NCBI RefSeq assembly: GCF_000732325.1
Contig: NZ_BBIW01000002.1
Location: forward strand, 62,007 to 126,006
DNA from: Paenibacillus sp. TCA20
Lineage (GTDB): Bacteria; Bacillota; Bacilli; Paenibacillales; Paenibacillaceae
Length of the DNA stretch: 64,000 nt
Direction of reading: 5' to 3'
Shown piece after piece: positions 35,570 through 43,833 of the stretch (position 1 is its first letter; each line of letters opens with the position of its first letter). The notes under the pieces are model-generated. The model saw only the letters and a program-made list of their open reading frames with translations. It searched no databases and was not told the origin of the DNA. Both the position numbers and the translations under genes were made by a program.

Positions 35570-36850
35570 TCAGCGTACAGGGCGTGGGTATTTGACAATA
35601 AGGGCTGCTTGTTTATTCATTTCGGGAGGCTGATCTGCTGATGGAAAAATAAAGCATGCCTCTTGATGCTGAATATATGTTTCGATCACCATTGGGGAAG
35701 AGCCATAGGGCATTAATGGATGATAGGCCTCTGAACTGCACACATCAGAAATATGATCACTGCCGGAGATAGCGGATATTTGAAAAAAACCGTCGGGTCC
35801 TTCGTATCTCTCCTCACTCACCTGGCTCCAGTTAGCGGGATATGGAAAGGAAACACGGTATGTGAAGCTTGTGAAGGTATAATACGGCGATTTTCGGATC
35901 TTAGGGGACCACTGAAGTGCCGTGATTTGGCCTCCGTTAAGCAGGTTTGTCGGCCTCTGCTCACTGATATCCACTATCCAGAGCTGACTCGCACTTTCTG
36001 TATTGGTACAACCCGATAAATAAGCGATTTTCTTACCGTCTGGAGACCAGTCAACGGGTGTGGAGAAACAATTAGATATCGCAATCGTCCTTTGATTGTT
36101 GCCCATGATACTGTCGATCTGGATGAGCGAATAATAAGTAGGCTCCTTATATTCGGTTGTGCTGTAAGCGATGTTTTGTGAATCCGGAGACCAGGCAGGA
36201 AAATAATTTTTAGAAAGTGATCCCCCTGCAAGAGTGTTCGTAGCCCCGGTTTCTAAATTCACAACCGAGATCAATGATATGCTTGCACCCGGGAAAGTGT
36301 ACAGCGCAAATTTGCCATCTGGAGAAATCCGAAGCTGATGAAGCGGTCCACCCGTATTCCGCGTAATTTGTCTCCGATTCGAACCATCGGTCCGACTACG
36401 GTAGATTTGGGTATTTCCGTTAATGTCCGGAGCTGCAAATATGAACTCTTTACCGGAAGGGAACCACTGTACATCACTTGCTCCAATCTCTGGTAAGAAG
36501 TAACTCCGGTGTGCGAAGGTATCATAGATCATAATTCGCCCATTCTTGACATAAACAAGTGACCGGCTGTCTGGTGACCAATCGAGCAGCGTATAAGGTT
36601 CAATCTGATCGATCCTGGCTATCGCTCGCGTCGCGATATCGAGCACAAAGACCACATTATTCACGCCAATGAAAGCAATTTTGCTGTTATCCGGAGCCCA
36701 ATAAGGGACAGAGAATTCCATGCCGAGTCCATTCGTTAACCTCGAATTCACACCTCCATCAAGCTGGTATAGCCAAATGTCATAAGCTCCACCAAGGTTG
36801 GACGTGTACACAATCCACCCTTTTTCAATGTCTTGAGAACCCGCTTGCAT
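35570..36850 (-). CDS. TolB-like beta-propeller (PD40 repeat) protein
   Basis: 426 residues built mainly of WD40-like/PD40 repeats, each with a WSPD or SPDG motif (WAPDNSKIAFIG, WSPDSRSLVYVK, ISPDGKFALYTF, WSPDSQNIAYST, WSPDGKKIAYLS). This is the TolB-type propeller. A C-terminal part of about 110 residues is of another type (VSFPYPANWSQV). No signal peptide is present from the chosen ATG at 36850, which has AAAGGA eight bases upstream. The function is unknown; such propellers bind proteins or cell-wall components. Confidence 0.8.
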   Translation of the reverse strand: MQAGSQDIEKGWIVYTSNLGGAYDIWLYQLDGGVNSRLTNGLGMEFSVPYWAPDNSKIAFIGVNNVVFVLDIATRAIARIDQIEPYTLLDWSPDSRSLVYVKNGRIMIYDTFAHRSYFLPEIGASDVQWFPSGKEFIFAAPDINGNTQIYRSRTDGSNRRQITRNTGGPLHQLRISPDGKFALYTFPGASISLISVVNLETGATNTLAGGSLSKNYFPAWSPDSQNIAYSTTEYKEPTYYSLIQIDSIMGNNQRTIAISNCFSTPVDWSPDGKKIAYLSGCTNTESASQLWIVDISEQRPTNLLNGGQITALQWSPKIRKSPYYTFTSFTYRVSFPYPANWSQVSEERYEGPDGFFQISAISGSDHISDVCSSEAYHPLMPYGSSPMVIETYIQHQEACFIFPSADQPPEMNKQAALIVKYPRPVR

Positions 36851-37066
36851 GACCAACATCCTTTCCTAGACCTGACCTAAATCTTCATATGTCTAGGTTA
36901 TTCAGGTAAGCTCAATTAGGCTACTGTCACGTATTCAATCGTGTTTGTAGTGAAATGCGTTATCGCACGATGACATGTGAGGATATTTTATCGTAAAGGA
37001 TGTATATCCAGTCAACTCCATTAACATTGCATAGAATATAGCATGAACAGTAAGGAGGTGGATTAC

Positions 37067-37186
37067 ATGAGCGGATATGAATCTGTTGGCGGTGCTTACA
37101 ACGGAGGTTATGGCAACAGCGTTGCTGCCATTCTTGTATTGTTCATTTTGTTAGTTATCATCGCAAAGGCTTTTAAAGGATACTAA
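37067..37186 (+). CDS. YjcZ family sporulation-type peptide (39 residues)
   Basis: A 39-residue peptide: a Gly/Tyr-rich start (YESVGGAYNGGYGNS) followed by one membrane helix (AAILVLFILLVIIAKAF), the layout of YjcZ-family peptides made in spore formers. AAGGAGGTG precedes the ATG at 37067. It is a single gene with its own terminator. Family assignment rests on this pattern. Confidence 0.8.
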   Translation: MSGYESVGGAYNGGYGNSVAAILVLFILLVIIAKAFKGY

Positions 37187-37208
37187 TAAGAAGTAGAAGC
37201 CAAAATAT

Positions 37209-37240
37209 GCCCATCCGATATGTGTTATCGGATGGGCTTT
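37209..37240 (+). terminator. Terminator after the YjcZ-like gene
   Basis: A perfect 11-base stem (37209-37219 with 37227-37237), seven-base loop, then TTT. Confidence 0.65.
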
Positions 37241-37363
37241 GCCATCATTTTACTGGCTCGGGTAGTTCCGGTTAATTTAAATGCTTACTACTCTTCTCAC
37301 GGTTTCTTTATCGGGTATAGCGATCAATATCATTCTCATATGTGCAGTTTACAGCTTCCTTCA

Positions 37364-38665
37364 TTATTCAATTGGAATGGTTACACGCTTATTATATGTC
37401 TTCATATAATGATATCCATTGAGATGTAACGTCTCCGGTCGGTCTGATGTATTTAAGGAATAGGTTCGTTCCCACAAAACATTGCCATTGCCTAAATCCC
37501 AAGGACGCCCAGATGAAATGGATGACACAGGAATCTGACTCCCTCCTGCTTCTGCAAATATATTGTCCTTATCCAGAATAGTAAATTGCTTGGAGGCCAC
37601 TACAACATCATATCCTGCGTCCGTTTTGCTCACACTTCGAATCCATAGCTTCTCATTACCCACTTTAATGGATTGATCAGAGGGTGAGGCAAGAGAGATG
37701 GATTCTGGAATTTTATAATAACCGCTGGATTCTTTAACTAATAGCTCTATACTACTGATCATATCAGTTGGCAGTGCATCGAATCTAAGTTCAAAATCAC
37801 TCAAGCCGGTAGTCTTGTTAAATTGGATTTGCGTTGTTGTAGGATTCATTTCCATTCCATTTACATAGAGCTGTGTCCTGCCAAAAAACCAGTGTTTCTC
37901 CTTTTCATCTATTCTAATATGCCCTTTAATAAGGGTTGAGCTTGGCGTAGCAGTAATGGATTCAAAATACATTACTCCTGAATCTACAGCAACAGATTGA
38001 GAAATTTTCTCTTTAACCAGACTCTTCATTGCTTTACCTGTGTCAAATTTAAAAGAAATTGGATAAGATACCCATTCACCATTTTCAAGCCACTCATTAA
38101 ATGTAACAGTTAATGTTCTGGAGAAGGGACTGATTGGCTCAAAACTATATTCTCCTTCATATTGTCTTTCGTCTCCACTGGAATTTCCTCCACCTCCAAT
38201 AGTAGACGAATTCGTCATGAAGCCTTGAATATTCCCTACATTGTATCGAAATGAACCACTACTATATACGGATCCTGATGGTCGATCAATAGAGTAATGC
38301 ATCGTGAATGCATTATCATCGGCTATTACCCTCTCAACCGTAATCACAGTGCCATCTTCTAGAGTTGTACTTTTGTTTACCACCTGCCCGTATCCTTCTT
38401 CGGCAGCTTCTGAGAAGCTGGATGCGTTCAGCTCCATATTGAACATTTTGTTCCCGTAATAAGTCAGTGCCGGATATTGATAGGTTCCGATAATAAGCAC
38501 TAAGGCTGCTGCGGATAGCCCAAACCACAGTACGGCTTCATTTTTCTTCTTTTTATTCGGCACTCGATCTAGTGCATTACGAAGTCTGCTCTCCAGCTCT
38601 GGCGGTGCCTGCATTCTCTCCGAGGCCTGCTTGTGTTCTTGTAATCTCTCCTCGATCGTTCTCAT
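37364..38665 (-). CDS. DUF4179-type membrane protein, probable anti-sigma factor
   Basis: 433 residues: a cytoplasmic N-terminal part of about 45 residues, one membrane helix (VLWFGLSAAALVLIIGTY, about 47-64) and a long extracellular beta-rich domain. This is the DUF4179/RsiV-like layout of anti-sigma factors that pair with ECF sigma genes. The ATG at 38665 follows GGAGGTGATC, which itself lies inside the sigma gene. The two genes overlap by 89 bases, so their translation is probably tied together. The inducing signal is unknown. Confidence 0.82.
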   Translation of the reverse strand: MRTIEERLQEHKQASERMQAPPELESRLRNALDRVPNKKKKNEAVLWFGLSAAALVLIIGTYQYPALTYYGNKMFNMELNASSFSEAAEEGYGQVVNKSTTLEDGTVITVERVIADDNAFTMHYSIDRPSGSVYSSGSFRYNVGNIQGFMTNSSTIGGGGNSSGDERQYEGEYSFEPISPFSRTLTVTFNEWLENGEWVSYPISFKFDTGKAMKSLVKEKISQSVAVDSGVMYFESITATPSSTLIKGHIRIDEKEKHWFFGRTQLYVNGMEMNPTTTQIQFNKTTGLSDFELRFDALPTDMISSIELLVKESSGYYKIPESISLASPSDQSIKVGNEKLWIRSVSKTDAGYDVVVASKQFTILDKDNIFAEAGGSQIPVSSISSGRPWDLGNGNVLWERTYSLNTSDRPETLHLNGYHYMKTYNKRVTIPIE

Positions 38666-39194
38666 AACGATCACCTCCGATCATTGATTTCAACTTCACT
38701 AACCCCTGTGAGATTCTGGACTTGATCGTACCCATCGGTGTATTGGTCATGTCTGCGATGGCCTGATAAGGAAGGTCATGTATATAGCGAAGCTCGATCG
38801 CTTCACGCTGACGAGGACTAAGCCTCGACAGAAGCTCTCTCAGATCCGTTTCAGATTCAAATTGAAGGTATGGATCTTCTTCAGTCAGATTTGCTATCAA
38901 TGGCTCCTGTTCTCCATCCATGAGAATCCATTTTTCTTTTTTTCGGAGTAATGATCTGCAATGATTAACAAGTATCGTTTTACTCCAACTGTAAAATGCT
39001 TCTCGTTTCTGTAACTGATCAAGCTTCTCATATAAAGTTACAATCATATCTTCCATTGCATCCATAGCATCATGCTGATTTCCCATGTATTTGTAGGCAA
39101 GACGGTAATAAGCGTCCTGATCGGCTACGATGAGCTGCAATAAAGCCTCTTTGTTCCCCCTTTGAGCTTGTCTAACAAGACGGCTTATGTTCAT
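38577..39194 (-). CDS. ECF-type RNA polymerase sigma factor
   Basis: 205 residues. Region 2 runs about 10-75 (LAYKYMGNQHDAMDAMEDMI) and region 4 about 120-170 (LSPRQREAIELRYIHDLPYQ, AIADMTNTPMGTIKSRISQG). Family members usually stop soon after region 4. Here about 30 more residues run in frame through the start of the anti-sigma gene, rich in Arg, Gly and Ala. AGGGGGGG-type sequence precedes the ATG. It probably directs transcription of its own operon, though no matching -35/-10 pair was identified. Confidence 0.88.
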   Translation of the reverse strand: MNISRLVRQAQRGNKEALLQLIVADQDAYYRLAYKYMGNQHDAMDAMEDMIVTLYEKLDQLQKREAFYSWSKTILVNHCRSLLRKKEKWILMDGEQEPLIANLTEEDPYLQFESETDLRELLSRLSPRQREAIELRYIHDLPYQAIADMTNTPMGTIKSRISQGLVKLKSMIGGDRYENDRGEITRTQAGLGENAGTARAGEQTS

Positions 39195-39263
39195 AGTCTC
39201 CCCCCCTTTTCATAGATAAGAGATTCTATAAAAGTTCATTTTTGAGCAAAAAATCACAAAAAA

Positions 39264-39284
39264 GCAGCCGATCCTACGATCGGC
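39264..39284 (-). terminator. Terminator after the 39302-39547 gene
   Basis: GCCGATC and GATCGGC form a perfect seven-base stem with a CTAC loop, followed on the minus strand by a T-run (complement of CAAAAAAGCA). Confidence 0.55.
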
Positions 39285-39301
39285 CTGTTCGACACTCCTA
39301 T

Positions 39302-39547
39302 TTATCGATTTTCTTGCTCTCGTAGTCTTCGGAGCTCTTCCACTCTTTTGGCGTACCTCTCACGAATCCTTGGAATAGCTTCGTCCATATCCTGTTTCAT
39401 TTGTTTGTCTGAGCGCTGAACTTCCTTATCCTCATCGTTAGCTTCTAATTTGTCCCTATATACCTTCGTAGTAATGATCTCGGCTACTTCAATTACGACA
39501 GATGATTTATCAAAATTGTTGTCGTTATCTTTACCAAATTTAGGTAT
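39302..39547 (-). CDS. Small hypothetical protein with an apparent ATA start codon
   Basis: An open frame of 81 codons with protein-like composition: a charged start (PKFGKDNDNNFDKSS), a hydrophobic strand or helix (VVIEVAEIITTKVY) and a long Arg/Glu-rich helix to the end. No ATG, GTG or TTG lies near its 5' end. AAGGAGG sits seven bases before an ATA at 39547, the only sensible start, and the frame closes at a stop shortly upstream. So either a rare ATA start is used or the start codon has been lost. It ends at a terminator. The family is not recognised. Confidence 0.5.
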   Translation of the reverse strand: MPKFGKDNDNNFDKSSVVIEVAEIITTKVYRDKLEANDEDKEVQRSDKQMKQDMDEAIPRIRERYAKRVEELRRLREQENR

Positions 39548-39615
39548 GTTACTCCCTCCTTCCTTTTCGAATGTTCTATGTCATTAGGGGTAAACTACGG
39601 TCGAGGTGATAATAT

Positions 39616-40068
39616 ATGAAAAAATGGATGCTCGTGCTCCTTATCTGTATACTTATGAATGGATTTTCAATCGCTGAGATTAGCGCCACTCCCGATCCAC
39701 CTGAAGAATCCAACCGAATGGAACAACGCAGTAATATAGAACCGTTTAGACGAGGGGGTTTTCGTTCGCCAAGACGCAGCTATAATCCCGGAATTCGCAA
39801 CCCGAATCGAACCAATCAGGGAAGACAAGATAATAATGTAAATAACCCCTCCCAACCAAGAACAACACCTGCACGAGGAGGATTCGGCGGTCTTGGCGGC
39901 CTGTTCGGTGGGTTGGCTTTAGGTACAATTATAGGATCATTGTTTAATCCGTTTGCCGGCTTCTCTTTAGGGGCTCCTGTACTCTCCCTACTCAGTTTTG
40001 CATTATGGATTATCGTAATCGTCGCTGTTGTTCGTATGTTTCGTAATCGTAGGAAGAAAGAATATTAA
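39616..40068 (+). CDS. Hypothetical secreted or membrane protein, Gly/Arg-rich
   Basis: 150 residues: a signal peptide (MKKWMLVLLICILMNGFSIA), an Arg/Asn/Pro-rich low-complexity linker (about 40-88), a Gly-rich block (RGGFGGLGGLFGGLALGTI) and a C-terminal membrane helix (LSLLSFALWIIVIVAVVRMF) followed by basic residues. The Gly-rich block before the helix resembles Tim44-like or small membrane-anchored proteins of Bacillales. TCGAGGTGAT precedes the ATG. It is divergent from the preceding small gene. Confidence 0.65.
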   Translation: MKKWMLVLLICILMNGFSIAEISATPDPPEESNRMEQRSNIEPFRRGGFRSPRRSYNPGIRNPNRTNQGRQDNNVNNPSQPRTTPARGGFGGLGGLFGGLALGTIIGSLFNPFAGFSLGAPVLSLLSFALWIIVIVAVVRMFRNRRKKEY

Positions 40069-40201
40069 GTGTAATAGCCGGCCGTTAAGTTTCTAAGTCC
40101 ACCATTCGGCGTAGAATTCTTACGGCCATCCGCATTATAGCAAAAAAAGGCAAACACTATCTGGTCATAATTCATATCGTTTACAATACATTGCGTGTTC
40201 T

Positions 40202-40759
40202 TTACAGGAGCTTTGCGCTCTTATACATAAATGACATCATCATAATTGCAATAACGATCATCCATATTAACAAGCCAAAGATAAATATAACATTGACAAC
40301 AGGGATAAACATAATGATAAAAGAGAGCAAGGATACGATATTAAATGCTAAGAAATGATCCCAGCGACTTTGAGCGAGATAGAGCAGTTCTCTCTGATCC
40401 TTCACTGCGGCAACTTCCTGAATACCTTCCAGCATACGATAAACCATACGAAGGAGAAGAATCAATTGGACTATACTAATTAGCCCCGTAAAGGAAACAA
40501 CTGTCAAACTTTCGGGATCCCCTTCCACTTCAATCAAGTTGAAAATAGAAAGACCAAGGAGGTACCCGTTCAAATTTTTCGCCATTCTAAATTGCTCATG
40601 TTCATGTCGCAGCTGGTGTAAGCCTATTGCAAATAATCCATAGCCAATAATATCAGGTAGAATATCAAAATTTATAGTTCCATTGGCTAATTGAATTTGA
40701 AAATGCATTAATATAAACAGAAATCCAATACACAAATAGATATAGCTCTTATTTTTCAT
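40202..40759 (-). CDS. Hypothetical integral membrane protein
   Basis: 185 residues with four to five hydrophobic helices, for example YIYLCIGFLFILMHF and VVNVIFIFGLLIWMIVIAIM, and a short charged middle. No family motif is recognised. The ATG at 40759 follows GGAGGGAG at about ten bases; a TTG at 40765 is too close to the site. It is probably a single gene. Confidence 0.65.
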   Translation of the reverse strand: MKNKSYIYLCIGFLFILMHFQIQLANGTINFDILPDIIGYGLFAIGLHQLRHEHEQFRMAKNLNGYLLGLSIFNLIEVEGDPESLTVVSFTGLISIVQLILLLRMVYRMLEGIQEVAAVKDQRELLYLAQSRWDHFLAFNIVSLLSFIIMFIPVVNVIFIFGLLIWMIVIAIMMMSFMYKSAKLL

Positions 40760-40953
40760 ATTCAAGCTCCCTCCGCTTGTCGTTCACCTTCCAAGTGCAT
40801 GTTTGGAGTCGATGCCCCAAATGGTACCTCTATGTAAGAACGCAATAAATAACGGATAGTTACATAATCCGGTTTAATATGTGTGCAGAAATAAAAAAAG
40901 ACAACCTCCGATGAATCAGAAGTCATCCTTACTGCATTAGGTTTAATCGTTCG

Positions 40954-41478
40954 TTATAGTCTCATATCCATATGCAGCGTCTGCCACACAGGATCATCTT
41001 CAGCCAATCTGCCCTTGAAGCCTTTTGCTGTCCAAAAAGGAATAGCCCCAGGTAAGAAAGCATGCGTATGCAAATACAATGTTTCATAACCCGATTCCCG
41101 GCTAAAAGAGACCGCTGCTTCGAATAACGCCGTACCAATACCAGAACGCCGACAAGTAGAGTCCGTGTAACACTTAACGACCTCAGCGGTTGTAGTTAAG
41201 TCATACATTCCTTCGATCTGCTTAAGCCTTCCATCATAGGGACAGATTCCAATCGTACCCAGCACAGTTCCGTCCTCGGATATAGCAGCAAAGAATGCAG
41301 CATTCTTTCTATACACATAATACTGTTCGAATTGATCCAAGTCCTGTGGAAGCTGTTCCGATGACAGCATAGGGAATACTTCCTTCCTTATTCTCATGAC
41401 AAAGGCAATAACCTGATCATAAGGTCCTTCTTCGATCTTGCGTATCGTGTAGGCTTTCGCTAAATTGATGTTGCTCAT
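40954..41478 (-). CDS. GNAT family N-acetyltransferase
   Basis: 174 residues with a GNAT core: the strand GTVLGTIGICPYDGR, the acetyl-CoA pyrophosphate loop CRRSGIGTALFEAAVSF and a C-terminal strand ETLYLHTHAF. The acceptor substrate is unknown. GAAGGAGAATAT lies before the ATG at 41478. It is transcribed alone, downstream of the GTPase gene terminator. Confidence 0.83.
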   Translation of the reverse strand: MSNINLAKAYTIRKIEEGPYDQVIAFVMRIRKEVFPMLSSEQLPQDLDQFEQYYVYRKNAAFFAAISEDGTVLGTIGICPYDGRLKQIEGMYDLTTTAEVVKCYTDSTCRRSGIGTALFEAAVSFSRESGYETLYLHTHAFLPGAIPFWTAKGFKGRLAEDDPVWQTLHMDMRL

Positions 41479-41560
41479 ATATTCTCCTTCTGCTGCATGT
41501 ATTGTTGTAGAGTTATTGTATCCTAAATTTATATTGTGAAGCTATATGAATTCCATAAAA

Positions 41561-41600
41561 AAGAAGCCCCTGAGTATGTACACTCTCAAGGACTTCGCTT
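41561..41600 (-). terminator. Terminator after the COG0523 GTPase gene
   Basis: An imperfect hairpin of about 12 paired bases (GAAGCCCCTGAG with CTCAAGGACTTC), followed on the minus strand by a T-run (complement of the A-run near 41561-41566). Confidence 0.5.
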
Positions 41601-41607
41601 AGGTTTA

Positions 41608-42810
41608 TTAGAATTTAGGAAATGGATCCTTGAATTCTCTCCAATTAGAAAGAAGCTCAGCTTCAGTTAATAATGCTGAATCAAGACTCTCCTCAATCTC
41701 GATGCGATTCATATCCATTCCAATGAACACCAGCTTAGTAATCCGATCTCCCCATACATCATCCCAGTCAGGAATTTCCGGGATCTTTCCATTAAAATGA
41801 AAATCTATCTCTTCCTGGCTCAGCGAAGCAATCCATACTCCTGCCGGAGAGAGCTGTTTCGATGTTCCTGTATGACTAAAGGATAAGGCTAGATTATTGC
41901 GGGTAGCTAACCACACCAGTCCCTTGGATCGAACAATCGTCGAAGGATATTTAGATATCCAGCGAAGCAGCCTTTCCGGATGAAAGGGGACCTTGCGTTT
42001 ATACACAAAGGAGTGAATTCCGTATTCTTCTGTCTCAGGTACGTGTTCTTCCTTTAACATTTCTTTAATCCAGCCCGCAGACTGACTTGCTTTATCGAAG
42101 TTGAATCGGCGTGTATTTAGAATATCTTGTGGATCTACACGTCCTTGTACTGCATGAATCAGCTTCGCCTCGGGCTGTAAGGCAGTTAATGCCTTCTCAA
42201 GACGAATCAATTCTTCTTCTGTAATAAGATCTATCTTATTAAGAATCAGTACGTCACAGAATTCGACCTGATCCGTTAATAAGTGTACAATCCCACGTTG
42301 ATCTTCTTCACCGACTGCCTGACCGCGGTCTTTTAAAGATTCTTTAGAATTAAAATCGATCCAGAACTGTGCAGCATCCACCACCGTAACCATCGTATCA
42401 AGGCGAGTATATTTAGTTAGATCTATGCCGTTCTCTTCATCTACATAGCTGAAAGTTTGAGCTACGGGTACGGGCTCTCCGATCCCGGTTGATTCTATTA
42501 ATATGTAATCAAACTTTTGTTCTTTAGCAAGACGTTCCACTTCGACAAGAAGATCTTCACGCAGCGTACAGCAGATACAGCCATTAGACATCTCAACCAA
42601 TTTCTCATCTGTTCGAGATAAGCCGCCTCCATCTCGTATCAAATCAGCATCGATATTGACCTCGCCCAAGTCATTAACGATGACTGCTACTCTAAGACCC
42701 TCTCGATTGTTTAGCACGTGATTCATGATTGTTGTCTTTCCAGCACCTAAGTAACCACTTAGTACAGTAACGGGTATTCTGCCATCGTTCGTAACGTTTT
42801 GCAGATCCAT
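41608..42810 (-). CDS. COG0523/CobW-family GTPase, zinc metallochaperone-like (ZagA/YciC)
   Basis: 400 residues: Walker A SGYLGAGKTT, metal motif GCICCTLR, Walker B ESTGIGEP, the NKID guanine motif and a C-terminal CobW domain with FHPERLL. COG0523 proteins such as Bacillus ZagA/YciC deliver zinc to client enzymes when zinc is scarce. It lies after rpsN, rpmG and rpmE2, the other zinc-starvation genes, although an 11-base hairpin separates it from rpsN. The ATG at 42810 follows AAAGGGAG. No clear Zur box lies directly before it. Confidence 0.88.
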   Translation of the reverse strand: MDLQNVTNDGRIPVTVLSGYLGAGKTTIMNHVLNNREGLRVAVIVNDLGEVNIDADLIRDGGGLSRTDEKLVEMSNGCICCTLREDLLVEVERLAKEQKFDYILIESTGIGEPVPVAQTFSYVDEENGIDLTKYTRLDTMVTVVDAAQFWIDFNSKESLKDRGQAVGEEDQRGIVHLLTDQVEFCDVLILNKIDLITEEELIRLEKALTALQPEAKLIHAVQGRVDPQDILNTRRFNFDKASQSAGWIKEMLKEEHVPETEEYGIHSFVYKRKVPFHPERLLRWISKYPSTIVRSKGLVWLATRNNLALSFSHTGTSKQLSPAGVWIASLSQEEIDFHFNGKIPEIPDWDDVWGDRITKLVFIGMDMNRIEIEESLDSALLTEAELLSNWREFKDPFPKF

Positions 42811-42887
42811 TGTACAGCTCCCTTTCAAATGTAATTTCTGGATTGAATAACAAATAGATGGAAGTATTAAAATCACCACTTAGTACA

Positions 42888-42919
42888 ATAAGGCTTCCAT
42901 ATAAGTAAGGAAGCCTTAT
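42888..42919 (-). terminator. Hairpin between rpsN and the COG0523 gene
   Basis: A perfect 11-base stem (42888-42898 with 42909-42919) with a ten-base loop. The T content downstream on the minus strand is low, so it may reduce rather than stop read-through. Confidence 0.5.
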
Positions 42920-42937
42920 AGAGTATCCATTACAAGG

Positions 42938-43207
42938 TTACCAGCTGGATTTCTTTACTCCAGGGATCTGACCCTTGTGCGCCAGTTCTCGGAATACAAT
43001 TCGGGACACACCAAATTTACTAATATATCCTCGTGGTCTTCCGCTGACTGCACAACGATTATGGAGTCTTGTTGGTGAAGAATCTCTCGGCAGCTTCTGC
43101 AGTGCTTCATAATCTCCCTTTTCTTTTAACTCCCTGGGTTTATCCGCATATTTTTGAACCATTTGCTGTCTCTTTAGTTCCTTCACTACTTTGGATTTCT
43201 TTGCCAA
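42938..43207 (-). CDS. rpsN: 30S ribosomal protein S14, zinc-independent paralogue
   Basis: 89 residues of the long S14 type. They contain [20 protein letters not shown] and the [11 protein letters not shown] segment, and lack the CxxC pairs of the zinc-binding S14. Such C-minus forms replace the zinc protein under zinc limitation. It lies downstream of rpmE2 and rpmG and their Zur box, with 64 bases to rpmG. A GAAGGTTGTTTCGTT stretch precedes the ATG. Confidence 0.95.
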   Translation of the reverse strand: MAKKSKVVKELKRQQMVQKYADKPRELKEKGDYEALQKLPRDSSPTRLHNRCAVSGRPRGYISKFGVSRIVFRELAHKGQIPGVKKSSW

Positions 43208-43271
43208 CGAAACAACCTTCTTTCGAACTTTTATTCAACACCCTATATCAGACATATTGCAATTCTTAGAA

Positions 43272-43421
43272 TTAACGAGTTTCACGATGCAGCGTATATC
43301 TTTTTAATCTCGGGCTGTATTTTTTCATCTCTAATCTTTCGGGGTGATTCCGTTTGTTCTTCGTCGTTGTATAATTCCGATCACCTGTCTCAGTGCAAGC
43401 CAAAGTCACAATTACTCTCAT
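43272..43421 (-). CDS. rpmG: 50S ribosomal protein L33, zinc-independent type
   Basis: A 49-residue protein matching L33: [17 protein letters not shown], then [20 protein letters not shown] and a final TLHRETR. Only one cysteine is present, so the four-cysteine zinc site is missing. The ATG at 43421 has AAAGGGACGTG upstream. It is 29 bases after rpmE2 and ahead of rpsN, all on the minus strand and probably under the Zur box at 43732. Confidence 0.92.
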   Translation of the reverse strand: MRVIVTLACTETGDRNYTTTKNKRNHPERLEMKKYSPRLKRYTLHRETR

Positions 43422-43450
43422 TACGTTTCACGTCCCTTTATAATAAATTT

Positions 43451-43699
43451 TTACTTTTTATGCTTAAGTCTCTGTTTGAATTTATCAACACGCCCGCCAA
43501 TTTCCGTATTCTTTTGTCTTCCTGTAAAGAACGGATGGGACGCTGAGCTTGAATCGACACGAATGACGGGATAGCTGTTGCCGTCCTCCCATTCCATGAA
43601 CTCTGATGAAGTCTTAGTAGAGCCACTGAGAAACTTGTAGTCTGCACTTGCATCCAAGAAAATGACCGTTTGGTAGTTTGGGTGGATTCCTTTTTGCAT
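43451..43699 (-). CDS. rpmE2: 50S ribosomal protein L31 type B
   Basis: 82 residues matching L31 type [41 protein letters not shown] and [10 protein letters not shown]. It has no cysteine, so it is the zinc-free form that replaces the zinc-containing L31 under zinc starvation. Two ATGs are adjacent (43702 and 43699); the second is the usual start. A perfect Zur box lies 30 bases upstream. Confidence 0.95.
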   Translation of the reverse strand: MQKGIHPNYQTVIFLDASADYKFLSGSTKTSSEFMEWEDGNSYPVIRVDSSSASHPFFTGRQKNTEIGGRVDKFKQRLKHKK

Positions 43700-43731
43700 C
43701 ATGATCCTCTCTTTCTTTGCATGTTATTTAT

Positions 43732-43746
43732 TCGTAATTATTACGA
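43732..43746. promoter_or_regulatory. Zur box upstream of rpmE2
   Basis: TCGTAATTATTACGA is a perfect palindrome and equals the core of the Bacillus Zur operator. It should mediate zinc-dependent repression of rpmE2, rpmG and rpsN. Confidence 0.9.
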
Positions 43747-43833
43747 TTAACTAAAAACACTTTATTACATTCTTTCTCTCCTGTCAACCTAAGACGAAAA
43801 AGAATATTGTTGATCAGTTCTATGACTCTTGCT

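Noticed and set aside
40081..40140. GGCCGTTAAG...CTTACGGCC inverted repeat as a riboswitch or terminator
   Set aside because: The pairing is imperfect with a long loop and no T-run; no known riboswitch core could be matched.
40894..40930. Possible terminator after the GNAT gene at 40954
   Set aside because: There is an A-run, but only a five-base stem could be built, so it was not listed as a feature.
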